This document shows, piece after piece, positions 45,898 to 55,837 of a DNA stretch of 64,000 nucleotides. Position 1 is the first letter of the stretch. Every line of letters starts with the position of its first letter. The notes under the pieces are model-generated. The model saw only the letters and a program-made list of their open reading frames with translations. It was not told where the DNA came from and ran no database searches. The stretch comes from Sporosarcina cascadiensis (lineage in GTDB: Bacteria; Bacillota; Bacilli; Bacillales_A; Planococcaceae), in the NCBI RefSeq assembly GCF_009650995.1, contig NZ_WHVV01000001.1, positions 124,001 through 188,000 on the forward strand, in the 5' to 3' direction. A program made the translations under genes and the position numbers.

Positions 45898-47565
45898 TCA
45901 GTATTCCATAATGATCGGAATGATCATCGGACGTCTTTTCGTTTGCTGATATAAATAAGAACTTAACGTTTCACGGATCTCTTGTTTAATGTTTGTCCAT
46001 TCGAACGTTTCTTTATTCACATATTTCTCAACGATTTTACGGATCAGCTTCGTTGCCTCTTCAAAAAGCTCTTCAGAATCACGAACATACACAAATCCTC
46101 TAGATACGACTTCAGGTCCGGCTGCAATTCGTTTCTGTTTTCTGTTAAGCGTCACAACAACCGTGAAGATTCCGTCTTGAGACAACAGCTTACGGTCACG
46201 CAATACGATATTCCCTACATCACCGACTCCGATTCCGTCAATCAGGACATTGCCGGCCTGTACTCTGCCGCTCATGCGGAGCTTATCGTTTTTGAATTCC
46301 ACGATATCACCTTTGTCCGCAATGAAGATCTGGTTCTTGGATAATCCGACTTCCTGCGCCAGTTTGGAGTGCGCGATCAGCATGCGGTATTCCCCTTGAA
46401 TCGGAATAAAGTATTTCGGTCGCATCAAGTTCAGCATCATTTTCAGATCTTCCTGTGAACCGTGACCTGAAACGTGGACATTTCGTGTAGAAGTCAGCAC
46501 TTTTGCTCCTGCTTTCGCCAGCTCATTCATCATCTGGAACATAGAAATTTCCATGACAGGTGATGGTGTGAACGTGATCAGCACAGTATCTGTTTGTTTA
46601 ATATTAATTTCTTTATGATGCTTGCGCACGATTTTTTCAAGTGCTTCAAGCGGTTCGCCTTGGTTGCCTGTTACGATGATGACAATATCCTGATCGTTGT
46701 ATTTATCCATATCTTTCACTGGAATCACGATATCCTCTTCTACTTGCAGATAACCTAAACGCAAGCCGACTTCAAAATAGCTCTCCAGACTTTTCCCAAT
46801 CACAATTACTTTCTTCTTTTTCTCAGCTGCCTGATCTAGCACTTGCTGAATACGGATAAAGTTCGATGCATACAGCGCCACTAGAATGCGCCCTTGCGCT
46901 TCATGGAATGTTTTCGACAGGCGTTTTACGATTACGGACTCAGATGTTGTATAGCCCGGGCGTTCCGCTTCTGTAGAATCAGACATCAAAATGAAGACGC
47001 CTTCTTCTCCAAGTGTCGCCATTTTCGCGATATCCGGACGGTATTTTCCTTTTGCCGCCTGATCAAACTTAAACTCGCCTGTATTGACAATCGCCCCTTC
47101 ACTTGTATGGAAGACAATCCCAAGAGAGTCCGGGATGCTGTGTGTTGTGTAAAAGAATGTCACATGCGTGCGTTTAAAGTTCATGCGGCTTTTATTCGTC
47201 ACTTCAAAGAAACGTACGTTTGAAGGAGCCGGCATTTTTTTCAGGTGTTCTTTGGCAAGCGCCAATGTCAGTTTTGTTCCGTACACCGGTGCTTGTACTT
47301 TCTGCAGCAGATAAGCAATTGAACCGATCGCGTCTTCATGACCGTGCGTTAAGAAGATTCCTTTGATCCGGTCTTTATTTTCTTCCAGATACGTCATATC
47401 CGGTATGACGATATCGATCCCTAGCATTTCGGTTTCAGGGAACATTAAACCAGCGTCCATGATAAACAGTTCGTCATCGATTTCAACGACGTACATGGAC
47501 TTCCCGATTTCTCCAACCCCACCTAAAGGGATCACTCTAATTATTTCATTTTGAATTTTGGTCAC
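45898..47565 (-). CDS. rnjB: ribonuclease J2
   Basis: A 555-residue metallo-beta-lactamase/beta-CASP ribonuclease. The zinc motif reads THGHEDAIG: the last His of the J1-type HGHEDHIG is Ala, which marks it as RNase J2, the less active partner of RNase J1. Other marks: DSTEAERPGYT, VTGNQGEPLEAL and HVSGHGSQEDLK. I use GTG at 47565 (TAGGAGG seven bases upstream); a longer frame upstream lacks a ribosome site. A promoter lies just upstream. Confidence 0.92.
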   Translation of the reverse strand: MTKIQNEIIRVIPLGGVGEIGKSMYVVEIDDELFIMDAGLMFPETEMLGIDIVIPDMTYLEENKDRIKGIFLTHGHEDAIGSIAYLLQKVQAPVYGTKLTLALAKEHLKKMPAPSNVRFFEVTNKSRMNFKRTHVTFFYTTHSIPDSLGIVFHTSEGAIVNTGEFKFDQAAKGKYRPDIAKMATLGEEGVFILMSDSTEAERPGYTTSESVIVKRLSKTFHEAQGRILVALYASNFIRIQQVLDQAAEKKKKVIVIGKSLESYFEVGLRLGYLQVEEDIVIPVKDMDKYNDQDIVIIVTGNQGEPLEALEKIVRKHHKEINIKQTDTVLITFTPSPVMEISMFQMMNELAKAGAKVLTSTRNVHVSGHGSQEDLKMMLNLMRPKYFIPIQGEYRMLIAHSKLAQEVGLSKNQIFIADKGDIVEFKNDKLRMSGRVQAGNVLIDGIGVGDVGNIVLRDRKLLSQDGIFTVVVTLNRKQKRIAAGPEVVSRGFVYVRDSEELFEEATKLIRKIVEKYVNKETFEWTNIKQEIRETLSSYLYQQTKRRPMIIPIIMEY

Positions 47566-47611
47566 ATTGTTTCCTCCTATTATCTTTTCCCGTTCACAAC
47601 GACTAGAATCC

Positions 47612-47641
47612 ATTATACGAGATAGTGGGCTCACAGTACAA
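47612..47641 (-). promoter_or_regulatory. sigma-A promoter of rnjB
   Basis: Minus strand TTGTAC (47636-47641), 18-bp spacer, TATAAT (47612-47617), about 45 bp before the GTG start. Confidence 0.65.
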
Positions 47642-47648
47642 ACAAAAA

Positions 47649-47671
47649 AAGCCGGATTCTTCGTCCGGCTT
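47649..47671 (-). terminator. terminator downstream of dapA
   Basis: AAGCCGGA (47649-47656) pairs with TCCGGCTT (47664-47671), plus-strand A-run giving a U-tract of seven on the minus strand. Confidence 0.9.
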
Positions 47672-47678
47672 CACTTTA

Positions 47679-48569
47679 TTAGAGAATAAGTTGGTTTTTT
47701 TTGAAGTTTTCTAATGCCAAATCGATGAGAGCCGTCTGTTCCGGCTCCAATTCCACAAGCGGCAATCGTACACCGCCGACTGATATACCGGCTTTTTTCA
47801 ATGCGTATTTCACCGGCACGGGATTCGGAGCAGAGAACAACGCGCTGAAGACTGGCAAAAGCGCACGATGAATCTTTGCGGCTTCTTTCATCCCGCCTTT
47901 TTGGAAGGCTTGAATCATTTGCTGCATTTCATTTCCGACAACGTGGGCAGAAACGGAGATAATTCCTCTTCCGCCAACTGCCAGCAGCGGTAGCGTCAGG
48001 CTGTCATCTCCGCTGTACACTTGAAAGTCATCCGCCGTATTTTCAATGATGGCGGCCATTTGCTCCAAACTTCCGCTGGCCTCTTTCACTGCTTTAATAT
48101 TATCAATCTTCGAGAGTTCGATAATGGTTTCAGGCAGAAGATTGACAACGGATCTGCTTGGAATGTTGTAGAGCAGCACAGGAAGCTTCGTCTCATTTGC
48201 GATAGCAGCAAAGTGCGCGTACATCCCTTGCTGATCCGGCCGGTTATAGTAGGGAGTGACGAGCATGATGCCGTCAGCTCCCGCTGATTCAGCAGCCTTA
48301 GTCAAATCGATTGATTCCGCCGTACCGTTTGTACCTGTTCCGGCAATGACAGGAATTCGCTTATTCACTGTCTTTACCACAAAATCGAGCAATTCCTTTT
48401 TTTCCGCTTCTGTAACAGTTGGAGATTCACCTGTTGTTCCGCTGACAACAACAGAATCTGTTCCATTTGCGATTAAATGTTCCAGCAGATCTGCTGTTTT
48501 TTTGAAATCGATTGTACCCTCCGGAGAAAAAGGGGTGACCATTGCCGTTCCTATATTACCCAGTTCCAC
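47679..48569 (-). CDS. dapA: 4-hydroxy-tetrahydrodipicolinate synthase
   Basis: Condenses pyruvate with aspartate semialdehyde, the first step specific to lysine and dipicolinate. The 296-residue TIM barrel has GTTGESPT (substrate threonines), LLYNIPSRS with the catalytic Tyr, and the Schiff-base lysine in AVKEASGSL near residue 160. I use GTG at 48569, nine bases from AAGAG; TTG three codons upstream is possible. It is separated from asd by a 300-bp palindromic repeat; dapG, which B. subtilis has there, is absent. Confidence 0.95.
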   Translation of the reverse strand: MELGNIGTAMVTPFSPEGTIDFKKTADLLEHLIANGTDSVVVSGTTGESPTVTEAEKKELLDFVVKTVNKRIPVIAGTGTNGTAESIDLTKAAESAGADGIMLVTPYYNRPDQQGMYAHFAAIANETKLPVLLYNIPSRSVVNLLPETIIELSKIDNIKAVKEASGSLEQMAAIIENTADDFQVYSGDDSLTLPLLAVGGRGIISVSAHVVGNEMQQMIQAFQKGGMKEAAKIHRALLPVFSALFSAPNPVPVKYALKKAGISVGGVRLPLVELEPEQTALIDLALENFKKNQLIL

Positions 48570-48649
48570 ATTGATCAACTCTTTTCTATTGATACTTTGC
48601 CTATATAAGTTGAATTAATAAATAGGCATTCTTTAAGCTACTTAGTACC

Positions 48650-48949
48650 GTTGATTTCCGTTCTAGGCGGACGCGTTCTGGAGGGCCCGCGGTGAGCCAA
48701 GCGGACAGCGAAGGGTCCGCTTTGCCGTATTTCTGCGCCTTTTGCAGAAATTAAGGCAAACAGTGCTCCTAACGCTACGCTTTTACTCGCAAAAGCCGTT
48801 CTTCGTGACGGCTTTCGCTCCCCTAAGTTGTCTCACCTGTCGGGCTGATCCTCCCAGAGTCGTTTTAGCCGCGGGCTCACACGAAGTGAGTCATGCAACC
48901 GTTGCCGCAGGACGCGGCGTACTTAGGTTGCCTTGCACTCCAATCAACT
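48650..48949. repeat. about 300-bp interspersed palindromic element between asd and dapA
   Basis: GC-rich non-coding block ending in short inverted repeats GTTGATT (48650-48656) and AATCAAC (48942-48948). It contains many internal dyads, for example AAAGCCG/CGGCTTT near 48790-48815. The wording (GATTTCCGTTCTAGGCGGACGC at one end, CACTCCAATCAACT at the other) resembles an element I have often seen between genes in Bacillaceae and Planococcaceae. No coding frame here is credible. Confidence 0.75.
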
Positions 48950-49011
48950 GAGCAGATAGAACATAGCTTCCTTATGATGTAAAACCAACTTATATAGAAA
49001 TCGTTCTTCAA

Positions 49012-50037
49012 TCAGTTAATCAGTTCTTCGGCAATCTGCACCGAGTTTAATGCAGCGCCTTTCAGCAGGTTATCCGAGACGATCCACAGATGGAAGCCTG
49101 TTGGCTCGTTTAAATCTTTACGGATTCTGCCGACGAACACTTCATCTTTATCCTCTGCATAAAGAGGCATTGGATAGAGTTGCGCAGCGGGATCATCTTG
49201 CAGTACAATACCCGGAGCATTTTTCAATAAACCTCTCAGATCCTCTACTGAGACGCCTTCCTGATCTATCTCGATGTAGACCGATTCGGAATGCCCTGAT
49301 ACGACAGGAAGTCTGACACAAGTAGCTGCTACTGACATATCGTAATCGTTAAATATTTTCTTTGTTTCATTGATCATCTTCAGCTCTTCTAATGTATAGC
49401 CTGATTCATCAAATGAATCGATTTGCGGGATCGCATTGAACGCAATTGGATAGTGGCGCTGGGCTGACGCTGAAGGCAATACTTCCGCCTGAATTTCACT
49501 GCGGTCCGTAAACTGCTTGCTTTGTTCAGCCAGCTCGTCAATTGCTTCCACTCCTGCACCGGAAACCGCCTGATACGTGGAAACAATTAAACGGTTCAAT
49601 CCATACTTTTCTTTGATCGGCTGCAATGCCGCCACCATCTGAATTGTGGAGCAGTTTGGATTGGCAATAATTCCTGAGTGATTGGCTAATTCCTGCGGAT
49701 TCACTTCGGGCACAACAAGCGGTGTGTTCGGATCCATACGGAAAGCACTTGTGTTATCAATTACTACCGCGCCTCTTTTCACTGCTTCATGTGCAAATTT
49801 CTCTGAAATACTGCCGCCTGCACTAAAGAATGCAATGTCAATTCCTTCAAAAGCTTCGGGTGTTGTTTCGTGTACTGTGTAAGTTTTTCCTCCAGCTTTG
49901 ATTTCTTTGCCTGCAGATCGTTTGGATGCAAGTAACTTAATCGAATCGGCAGGAAATTTCCGCTCTGTCAATTTCTCAAGTATTTTTGTTCCTACTGCTC
50001 CCGTAGCTCCGACAATGGCAACATGTACATTCTTCAT
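49012..50037 (-). CDS. asd: aspartate-semialdehyde dehydrogenase
   Basis: Reduces aspartyl phosphate to aspartate semialdehyde for the lysine, threonine, methionine and dipicolinate branches. The 341-residue product has the NADP loop IVGATGAVGTKILE (8-21), the catalytic cysteine in ANPNCSTIQMV near 130, and the segment VRLPVVSGHSESV. It follows dpaB as in the B. subtilis dpaA-dpaB-asd order and may also have its own promoter in the 118-bp gap. Confidence 0.97.
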   Translation of the reverse strand: MKNVHVAIVGATGAVGTKILEKLTERKFPADSIKLLASKRSAGKEIKAGGKTYTVHETTPEAFEGIDIAFFSAGGSISEKFAHEAVKRGAVVIDNTSAFRMDPNTPLVVPEVNPQELANHSGIIANPNCSTIQMVAALQPIKEKYGLNRLIVSTYQAVSGAGVEAIDELAEQSKQFTDRSEIQAEVLPSASAQRHYPIAFNAIPQIDSFDESGYTLEELKMINETKKIFNDYDMSVAATCVRLPVVSGHSESVYIEIDQEGVSVEDLRGLLKNAPGIVLQDDPAAQLYPMPLYAEDKDEVFVGRIRKDLNEPTGFHLWIVSDNLLKGAALNSVQIAEELIN

Positions 50038-50155
50038 TTAAATCTCCCTTTCAATGATTAACAAGCAATATTCGGGTCCACTAGAAAAGACCGCGTCTCG
50101 TTAATTGTTATTGTACGAATTATAACATATTTTGCGGAATTTAAAAAATCTATTT

Positions 50156-50746
50156 TTATGCATCTTTATGAGAGATCAATAATGGCTGCAGCTGCTTACC
50201 TAGTATGGCGGATGCCGCAGTGGCCGGTAATAATGTAAAATCTGCTATTAATGAGTTTGGTTTTTTTATGCAATCATCCTGCCCAAACGGTATAAAAAAT
50301 ACATGTTTCATATTCAGCAGTTTCATGAGATTCATGCCGTTCAGTCCCAGTGCATCATTTGTCGAAACACCGAGCACCACTGGTTTACCGTTTCGAAGTG
50401 TTGCTTTGGCAGCCATCAATACAGGTGAATCTGTCGCCGCATTTGCCAGGCGGCTCATCGAATTGCCTGTCAGCGGCGAAATTATCATACAGTCTAATGG
50501 ATTGGTCGGCCCGAACGGCTCCGCCTCCACAATACTCGATATAACTTTTTCTCCCGTCGCTTCTTCAATTCGTTTAATCCATTCTTCTCCTGTGCCAAAT
50601 CGCGTGGCGGCATGGAGTACAGAATGAGTAATAATCGGCACGACTGAAGCACCTTCATTTTGTAATGAAGCAATCATCGGCAGCAGCTGGTCATATGTGC
50701 AGTGCGAAGCCGTAATCCCTAATCCGATTCGTTTTCCTTCAAGCAT
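50156..50746 (-). CDS. dpaB: dipicolinate synthase subunit B
   Basis: The 196-residue flavoprotein-type subunit (SpoVFB) that with DpaA oxidises dihydrodipicolinate to dipicolinate in the mother cell. Family marks: GLGITASHCTYDQLLP at the N-terminus and ISPLTGNSMSRLANAATDSPVLMA in the middle. It overlaps dpaA by 28 bp and has AAGGGGAG four bases before the ATG. Its presence shows that spores of this organism use dipicolinate. Confidence 0.95.
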   Translation of the reverse strand: MLEGKRIGLGITASHCTYDQLLPMIASLQNEGASVVPIITHSVLHAATRFGTGEEWIKRIEEATGEKVISSIVEAEPFGPTNPLDCMIISPLTGNSMSRLANAATDSPVLMAAKATLRNGKPVVLGVSTNDALGLNGMNLMKLLNMKHVFFIPFGQDDCIKKPNSLIADFTLLPATAASAILGKQLQPLLISHKDA

Positions 50747-51519
50747 GTAGCTCCCCTTTCTTCTGTATCCATTCTCAAAATCGCGTCAGCCAGAACTGCT
50801 GCCGCGTCTGCAGGGAAATGTATCCCGGGCAATTTGAGGTGTATCGTATAGTATTCAGAAGTCTGGCCGGGCTTTAGGCAGCCGGGCGCCGAAGCCACGT
50901 CAAATATATGCAGGCAGCTGGCTGCTTCAAGCCACTGTGAAGGAATCGTGTTGACTAAGTAACCGTCTGGGAAATGTACAGTCGGTGTTAACCTTACTGG
51001 CGTATAGCCTAATAAACCGGCTTCCGCCAGCTGTTCTTCTGCACGGGCAGCAACGGTGACAGATGCCTGCAGGCTGTGCAGTACATGAGCGACTGCCTTT
51101 CCGACACGGCCGAAGCCCGCTATATAAAAATGTTTGCCTGCAATTTGCCGCTTTGTCTGTTCATAGAAAACTTGCAAAAATGCTTCTGCAGTCAATTGTG
51201 CATTCTGCCATATAAAATATTCATTTTCCAAATAACTCTGATAGTTGATACCGGACTTATTCAGCTCAGCCAGCCAACCCGGCGCAGTCTGACCGGTATA
51301 CAAGACGGCATCTTTCCCAATCAATTCAGCAGGGATCGGCTGCTTCATAGCCAGCAACGGCAGTACGACGCGATTTGGCTGCCATTCCTCTAAGATGAGC
51401 TTCAATTTATCATCAAAAGAATCCTGGGCGAGATAGCAGCTTTCGCATCCTTTTTCCTCTAATACATCATTCAATATGTTAAGTCGCTGATCTGTTCCGA
51501 CCACCAGCCATTTACTCAT
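50719..51519 (-). CDS. dpaA: dipicolinate synthase subunit A
   Basis: The dehydrogenase-like subunit (SpoVFA), 266 residues. A Rossmann segment is seen in KHFYIAGFGRVGKAVAHVL (about 138-156), and an N-terminal half begins KWLVVGTDQRLNILNDVL. It is somewhat shorter than the roughly 300-residue B. subtilis protein. Start at ATG 51519 (AAGGATGTG upstream) overlaps the ymxH stop by eight bases. A sigma-K-dependent gene in B. subtilis; no clear sigma-K site was identified here, and it may be read from upstream. Confidence 0.9.
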   Translation of the reverse strand: MSKWLVVGTDQRLNILNDVLEEKGCESCYLAQDSFDDKLKLILEEWQPNRVVLPLLAMKQPIPAELIGKDAVLYTGQTAPGWLAELNKSGINYQSYLENEYFIWQNAQLTAEAFLQVFYEQTKRQIAGKHFYIAGFGRVGKAVAHVLHSLQASVTVAARAEEQLAEAGLLGYTPVRLTPTVHFPDGYLVNTIPSQWLEAASCLHIFDVASAPGCLKPGQTSEYYTIHLKLPGIHFPADAAAVLADAILRMDTEERGATCLKENESD

Positions 51520-51790
51520 CGTCCGACACATCCTTACGGTCCAATTCATGCGTTTTGCCGAATAAGATCCTGTCTTCCCCTACGAGTACGATCTCATGCC
51601 ACGGGATATATTCAATGATATCCTGGTCTTTTTGACGAAACAGTTGCTTACCAAGCTTTTTCCTGATTTCAAATCCGATAATATCACCGGTTTTCGGATT
51701 GAACAGCAAATCTGTATCGCCTAAAAAGCCATAACGCATACCTTCTTCCACTTGAATCAATTCTTTTTGCGCCAACTCTGACAGAAGCAT
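51512..51790 (-). CDS. ymxH: YlmC/YmxH family PRC-barrel protein
   Basis: A 92-residue single PRC-barrel domain: LSELAQKELIQVEEGMRYGFLGDTDLLFNPKTG and IIEYIPWHEIVLVGEDRILF. The family is tied to sporulation gene clusters but has no proven function. Two adjacent ATG codons (51793 and 51790) follow GGAGG; I use the second for spacing. It lies between ymxG and dpaA as in B. subtilis. Confidence 0.85.
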   Translation of the reverse strand: MLLSELAQKELIQVEEGMRYGFLGDTDLLFNPKTGDIIGFEIRKKLGKQLFRQKDQDIIEYIPWHEIVLVGEDRILFGKTHELDRKDVSDDE

Positions 51791-51849
51791 CATGTTCCTC
51801 CCTCTCTCCATATCTTCTATCATCATATGTAGAGAAAGAGAGAAGTCGA

Positions 51850-53103
51850 CTAGTTGCGGAATTTTTTATACTGATGAATATTTATTTCGGGGGCAAGAAG
51901 AGAAACTGCTCGGTCACTCGTCAGTACTTGCTGGCCAAGCCGGTAGACACTGCGCTTCTCTACCTGTTCAATACGCTCCACTACCTCTTCAATCGACTCA
52001 TGCTTGCCTAATACGAGTTCATTGCGTCCGTTGCGGTACATGCGTGACTCGGAACTTTCCAATCCCAATACGAAGCTGCCTTTTAATTGTTCTTTTGCAT
52101 TATGCAGCTCTTTATCCGTTAGTCCGTCGTGTAATATTTCAGCAATGACATTCTCAATGGTCTGATATGTCTCTTTAAAGTTTTCTGGAGACGTGCCGCA
52201 ATAAATAACGAATCCTCCTGCTGTTTCGTATGCCGAATAATACGTGTGCACAGAATAGGCTAAACCGCGGTTTTCCCGGACTTCCTGGAACAGCCTGGAA
52301 GACATCGTACCGCCAAGAATACTGTCGAATAAACTAAGTTCAAAAATTTTGTCATGTGTTGCGGGAAGTGACGGATAGCCGAAGCATACGTGGGCCTGTT
52401 CAATATCTTTTGCTTTGATCGACTGTTTAGCAGCAAAGTCAGGAAGCTGCTTTTTTTCTGGCAGCCATGCGGTTTTGCGCTGATATGAGCCGAAATGGGC
52501 TTCAATTAATTTGATGAGTCTTTCATCATAGCTGCCTGCGATGGATATAACAAGGTTTTCAGGCCCGTAATGCTGCTCCATGAACTCAGCCGCCATCTCT
52601 TTTGTAAAGCGCTTGATTGTCTCGCTGCGGCCGCCTACCGGCTTACCGATCGGGTCATCAGGAAACATGGCTGCCCATAATCTTTCATCCACATCTTCAT
52701 CAGGCATATCTTCTACAGAGGAAATTTCGTCTAATATAACGGATTTCTCTTTTTCCATCTCTTTCTCATCAAACTGCGAATGAAAGAACATATCCGATAA
52801 GATAGTCAGTGCGTACGATGCATGATGGCTGAGTACCGTCGTGTAGTAGCAAGTCATTTCCTTAGACGTAAACGCATTGAGGTCTCCGCCGATCTGGTCA
52901 AACTGTTCCGCAATCATCCGCGCAGTTCTGTTGGCTGTCCCTTTAAATAACATATGCTCAATGAAATGAGCAATTCCTTCCTGTTCCGCTGTTTCATCAG
53001 CAGATCCTGCATGAACCCACAGGCCGACTGCAACTGATTTCACATGGGGCATTTTCTCATGGACTATCCGTACGCCATTCTGGCATATATGTGTTTGAAT
53101 CAT
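51850..53103 (-). CDS. ymxG: M16 family zinc protease, YmxG/MlpA
   Basis: A 417-residue processing-peptidase-like protease: VGLWVHAGSADE, the inverted zinc motif HFIEH in GIAHFIEHMLFKGT (about 47-60), the distant Glu in EKSVILDEISSVEDMPD, and SRLFQEVRENRGLAYSV in the second half. Unlike YmfF, all zinc ligands are present. ATG at 53103 has AAGGAG eight bases before it. It lies downstream of pnp past a terminator; the ylxY gene of B. subtilis is missing here. Confidence 0.93.
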   Translation of the reverse strand: MIQTHICQNGVRIVHEKMPHVKSVAVGLWVHAGSADETAEQEGIAHFIEHMLFKGTANRTARMIAEQFDQIGGDLNAFTSKEMTCYYTTVLSHHASYALTILSDMFFHSQFDEKEMEKEKSVILDEISSVEDMPDEDVDERLWAAMFPDDPIGKPVGGRSETIKRFTKEMAAEFMEQHYGPENLVISIAGSYDERLIKLIEAHFGSYQRKTAWLPEKKQLPDFAAKQSIKAKDIEQAHVCFGYPSLPATHDKIFELSLFDSILGGTMSSRLFQEVRENRGLAYSVHTYYSAYETAGGFVIYCGTSPENFKETYQTIENVIAEILHDGLTDKELHNAKEQLKGSFVLGLESSESRMYRNGRNELVLGKHESIEEVVERIEQVEKRSVYRLGQQVLTSDRAVSLLAPEINIHQYKKFRN

Positions 53104-53129
53104 TGACTTCACTCCTTAAAAGTACAAAA

Positions 53130-53164
53130 AGCCTCCTTCGCCGCAACTTGTGCAGGAAGAGGCT
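53130..53164 (-). terminator. terminator downstream of pnp
   Basis: AGCCTCCTT (53130-53138) pairs with AAGAGGCT (53157-53164), imperfectly, with a plus-strand A-run forming the U-tract on the minus strand. Confidence 0.75.
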
Positions 53165-53178
53165 TGTTCGCTTCTGTC

Positions 53179-55293
53179 TTACTCTTTATTTTCTTTAGCT
53201 TTTTCTTCTTCAAGCACAACTTTGCGTGAAAGGTTTACGCGGCCCTGTCTGTCAATTTCAATTACTTTGACGAACAGCTCATCTCCAAGCTTCAGTTCAT
53301 CTTCCACTTCTTTCGTACGGCCTTCCTTGATTTCGGAAATATGCAATAAGCCGTCTTTTCCAGGGAAGATTTCTAAGAATGCTCCGAATTTCTCAATACG
53401 TTTTACTTTAGCTAAGTAATATTCGCCCGCTTTTGCTTCACGCACGATATTTTCAATCATACTCTTAGCTTTCGCATTCATTTCAGAGTTCGGTGATGAA
53501 ATGTAAATTGTACCGTCCTGCTCGGTATCAATCTTCACTTGAGTTTCCTCAATGATCTTATTGATGACTTTGCCGCCAGGTCCGATTACGTCGCGGATCT
53601 TGTCCGGATTAATGTGGATAACCACGATCTTCGGTGCGTATTCAGACAACTCTTCACGAGTCGAAGATATGGTTGTCATCATATGTTCAAGAATCTTGAT
53701 ACGGCCTATTTTTGCCTGTGCCAATGATTCTTCAAGGATCTGACGGGATAACCCATCAATTTTGATATCCATTTGAAGAGCAGTGATGCCTTTATCAGTA
53801 CCTGCCACTTTAAAGTCCATATCGCCCAAATGGTCTTCCATGCCTTGAATATCAGTCAAGATGGAGTAATCTTCATCCTTTTTGATCAAGCCCATTGCAA
53901 TGCCTGCAACCGGTGACTTAATCGGAACACCTGCATCCATCATGGCCATTGTAGACGCACAGATTGATGCTTGTGAAGAAGAACCGTTTGATTCCAGTAC
54001 TTCTGCAACGAGACGCATGGTGTAAGGGAATTCCACTTCATTCGGAAGAACTGGAAGCAATGCACGCTCTCCAAGTGCTCCGTGACCGATTTCACGACGG
54101 CCGGGTCCGCGGATCGGTCCTGTTTCACCGACACTGAAGTTCGGGAAATTATAATGATGCATGAAACGCTTTGACTCATCCAGACCGATTCCATCAATGA
54201 TCTGCACTTCTCCAAGCGCCCCTAAAGTACAAACACTCAATACTTGTGTTTGACCGCGTGTAAATAAAGATGAGCCGTGCACACGGTTTAAGAGACCTGT
54301 TTCAGAAGCCAGCGGACGAATTTCATCCAATGCACGGCCATCCGGACGGACTTTATCAACTGTGATCAGGCGGCGGACTTCATCTTTCACCATCTGCTCA
54401 AGCACAGCTTTCACTTGCTTCATCGTAGTATCGTCAGCTTCCTGCTCCGTGTAACGTTCAAGAACAGATGCTTTCACTTCATTGATTGCTTCTTCACGGG
54501 CATGTTTTTCTTCCGTCTGAATAGCTGCCATCAAATTATTTTCGCAGAGGTCTTTTACTTCTTTGCTGATGTCTGCATCTAATTCGAACAACTCGATTTC
54601 AAACTTTTCTTTACCGATTTCCTGAATAATCTGCTCTTGGAAAGCGATCAGCTTTTTGATCTCATCGTGACCGAACATGATGGCTTCCAGCATGATATCT
54701 TCAGAAACTTCTTTCGCTCCTGCTTCCACCATGTTAATCGCATCTTTTGTTCCGGCTACTACTAAGTCGATTTCAGACGTTTCGAGCTGTTCTGGTGTCG
54801 GGTTGACGATAAAATTACCGTCAATGCGCCCTACCTGCACGCCGGCAATCGGTCCGTCAAACGGGATATCCGAAATAGACAGCGCCAAAGAAGAACCAAT
54901 CATAGCAGCAATCTCAGAAGGACAGTCCTGATCTACAGACATCACAAGTGAAATAACTTGTACATCATTACGGAAGCCGTCGGGAAATAAAGGACGGATC
55001 GGACGGTCGATCAGACGGCTCGTCAATACTGCGTGTTCAGACGGACGTCCTTCGCGCTTAATAAAGCCGCCGGGGATTTTACCGACTGCATATAAACGTT
55101 CTTCATAGTTAACGGTAAGCGGGAAAAAGTCCAGAGGTTTTGGTTTCTTCGAAGCGGTAACTGTGGATAAAACGGTCGTATCGCCATAACGCACAAGAAC
55201 TGCGCCGTTTGCCTGTTTTGCAAGCTGTCCTGCTTCAATCGTCAGCGGACGGCCTGCCCATTCAAGTGTGTAAACTTTTTTTTGTTCTGACAT
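53179..55293 (-). CDS. pnp: polyribonucleotide nucleotidyltransferase
   Basis: 3'-5' phosphorolytic exoribonuclease. The 704-residue protein has two RNase PH domains ([37 protein letters not shown]), a KH domain ([17 protein letters not shown], about 555-615) and a C-terminal S1 domain ([16 protein letters not shown], about 625-695). It follows rpsO and works in the same decay network as rny, rnjB and ricA. Confidence 0.97.
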   Translation of the reverse strand: MSEQKKVYTLEWAGRPLTIEAGQLAKQANGAVLVRYGDTTVLSTVTASKKPKPLDFFPLTVNYEERLYAVGKIPGGFIKREGRPSEHAVLTSRLIDRPIRPLFPDGFRNDVQVISLVMSVDQDCPSEIAAMIGSSLALSISDIPFDGPIAGVQVGRIDGNFIVNPTPEQLETSEIDLVVAGTKDAINMVEAGAKEVSEDIMLEAIMFGHDEIKKLIAFQEQIIQEIGKEKFEIELFELDADISKEVKDLCENNLMAAIQTEEKHAREEAINEVKASVLERYTEQEADDTTMKQVKAVLEQMVKDEVRRLITVDKVRPDGRALDEIRPLASETGLLNRVHGSSLFTRGQTQVLSVCTLGALGEVQIIDGIGLDESKRFMHHYNFPNFSVGETGPIRGPGRREIGHGALGERALLPVLPNEVEFPYTMRLVAEVLESNGSSSQASICASTMAMMDAGVPIKSPVAGIAMGLIKKDEDYSILTDIQGMEDHLGDMDFKVAGTDKGITALQMDIKIDGLSRQILEESLAQAKIGRIKILEHMMTTISSTREELSEYAPKIVVIHINPDKIRDVIGPGGKVINKIIEETQVKIDTEQDGTIYISSPNSEMNAKAKSMIENIVREAKAGEYYLAKVKRIEKFGAFLEIFPGKDGLLHISEIKEGRTKEVEDELKLGDELFVKVIEIDRQGRVNLSRKVVLEEEKAKENKE

Positions 55294-55404
55294 GGTAGAA
55301 CTCCTCTCTATTGTGGAACTTGTTGCATAATAGTTGTATGTAATTAGTAGTAGTGTATCAAACCTGATACATTTATGCTAAAAATATTCTTCATTCCATA
55401 GAAA

Positions 55405-55425
55405 AAAGCGGGCAATGCCCGCTTT
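55405..55425 (-). terminator. terminator downstream of rpsO
   Basis: AAAGCGGGC (55405-55413), AAT loop, GCCCGCTTT (55417-55425), T-run after and A-run before. Confidence 0.9.
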
Positions 55426-55434
55426 TTAGTCTTA

Positions 55435-55704
55435 TTAACGGCGTAAGCCAAGTTTTGCAATAAGATCACGGTAACGTTGAACGTTAGTTTCACGCAAATA
55501 TCTTAAAAGACGACGACGTGTACCAACCATTTTGTACAGACCGCGACGTGAGTGGTGGTCTTTCTTGTGCGTACGCAAGTGGCCGTTCAGGTTATTGATC
55601 TCTTCAGTAAGGATAGCAATCTGAACATCAGCAGATCCAGTATCATTTTCATGAGTCTTGAATTCGTTGATCAATTCAGCTTTTCGCTCTTGTGTAATAG
55701 CCAT
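55435..55704 (-). CDS. rpsO: 30S ribosomal protein S15
   Basis: An 89-residue S15 that binds 16S rRNA early in assembly. Signature: [34 protein letters not shown] and [12 protein letters not shown]. Start at ATG 55704 with GGAGGTG six bases upstream. A promoter and an about 90-nt leader with several short dyads precede it, where S15 autoregulation would act. Confidence 0.97.
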   Translation of the reverse strand: MAITQERKAELINEFKTHENDTGSADVQIAILTEEINNLNGHLRTHKKDHHSRRGLYKMVGTRRRLLRYLRETNVQRYRDLIAKLGLRR

Positions 55705-55799
55705 CCTTTTCACCTCCTAAATAAAAGTATCCCCATCTCCCGAGCAAACGTTGGTGACTCGTGTTGCCAAGAAGCGGTTCGTGTCATTAACACTACTTT

Positions 55800-55836
55800 A
55801 TCATATCACGGCATTCTGTTGGTTGCAACAACCAAC
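55800..55836 (-). promoter_or_regulatory. rpsO promoter overlapped by an 8-bp palindrome
   Basis: Minus strand TTGCAA (55823-55828), 17-bp spacer, TATGAT (55800-55805). The -35 box lies in the middle of the inverted repeat GTTGGTTG-CAA-CAACCAAC (55818-55836), which directly follows the ribF stop codon. The dyad lacks a U-tract, so it is a weak terminator at best. Confidence 0.55.
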
Positions 55837-55837
55837 T

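Noticed and set aside
48742..48951. Plus-strand frame inside the asd-dapA repeat
   Set aside because: Entirely within a palindromic interspersed element, no ribosome site or homology.
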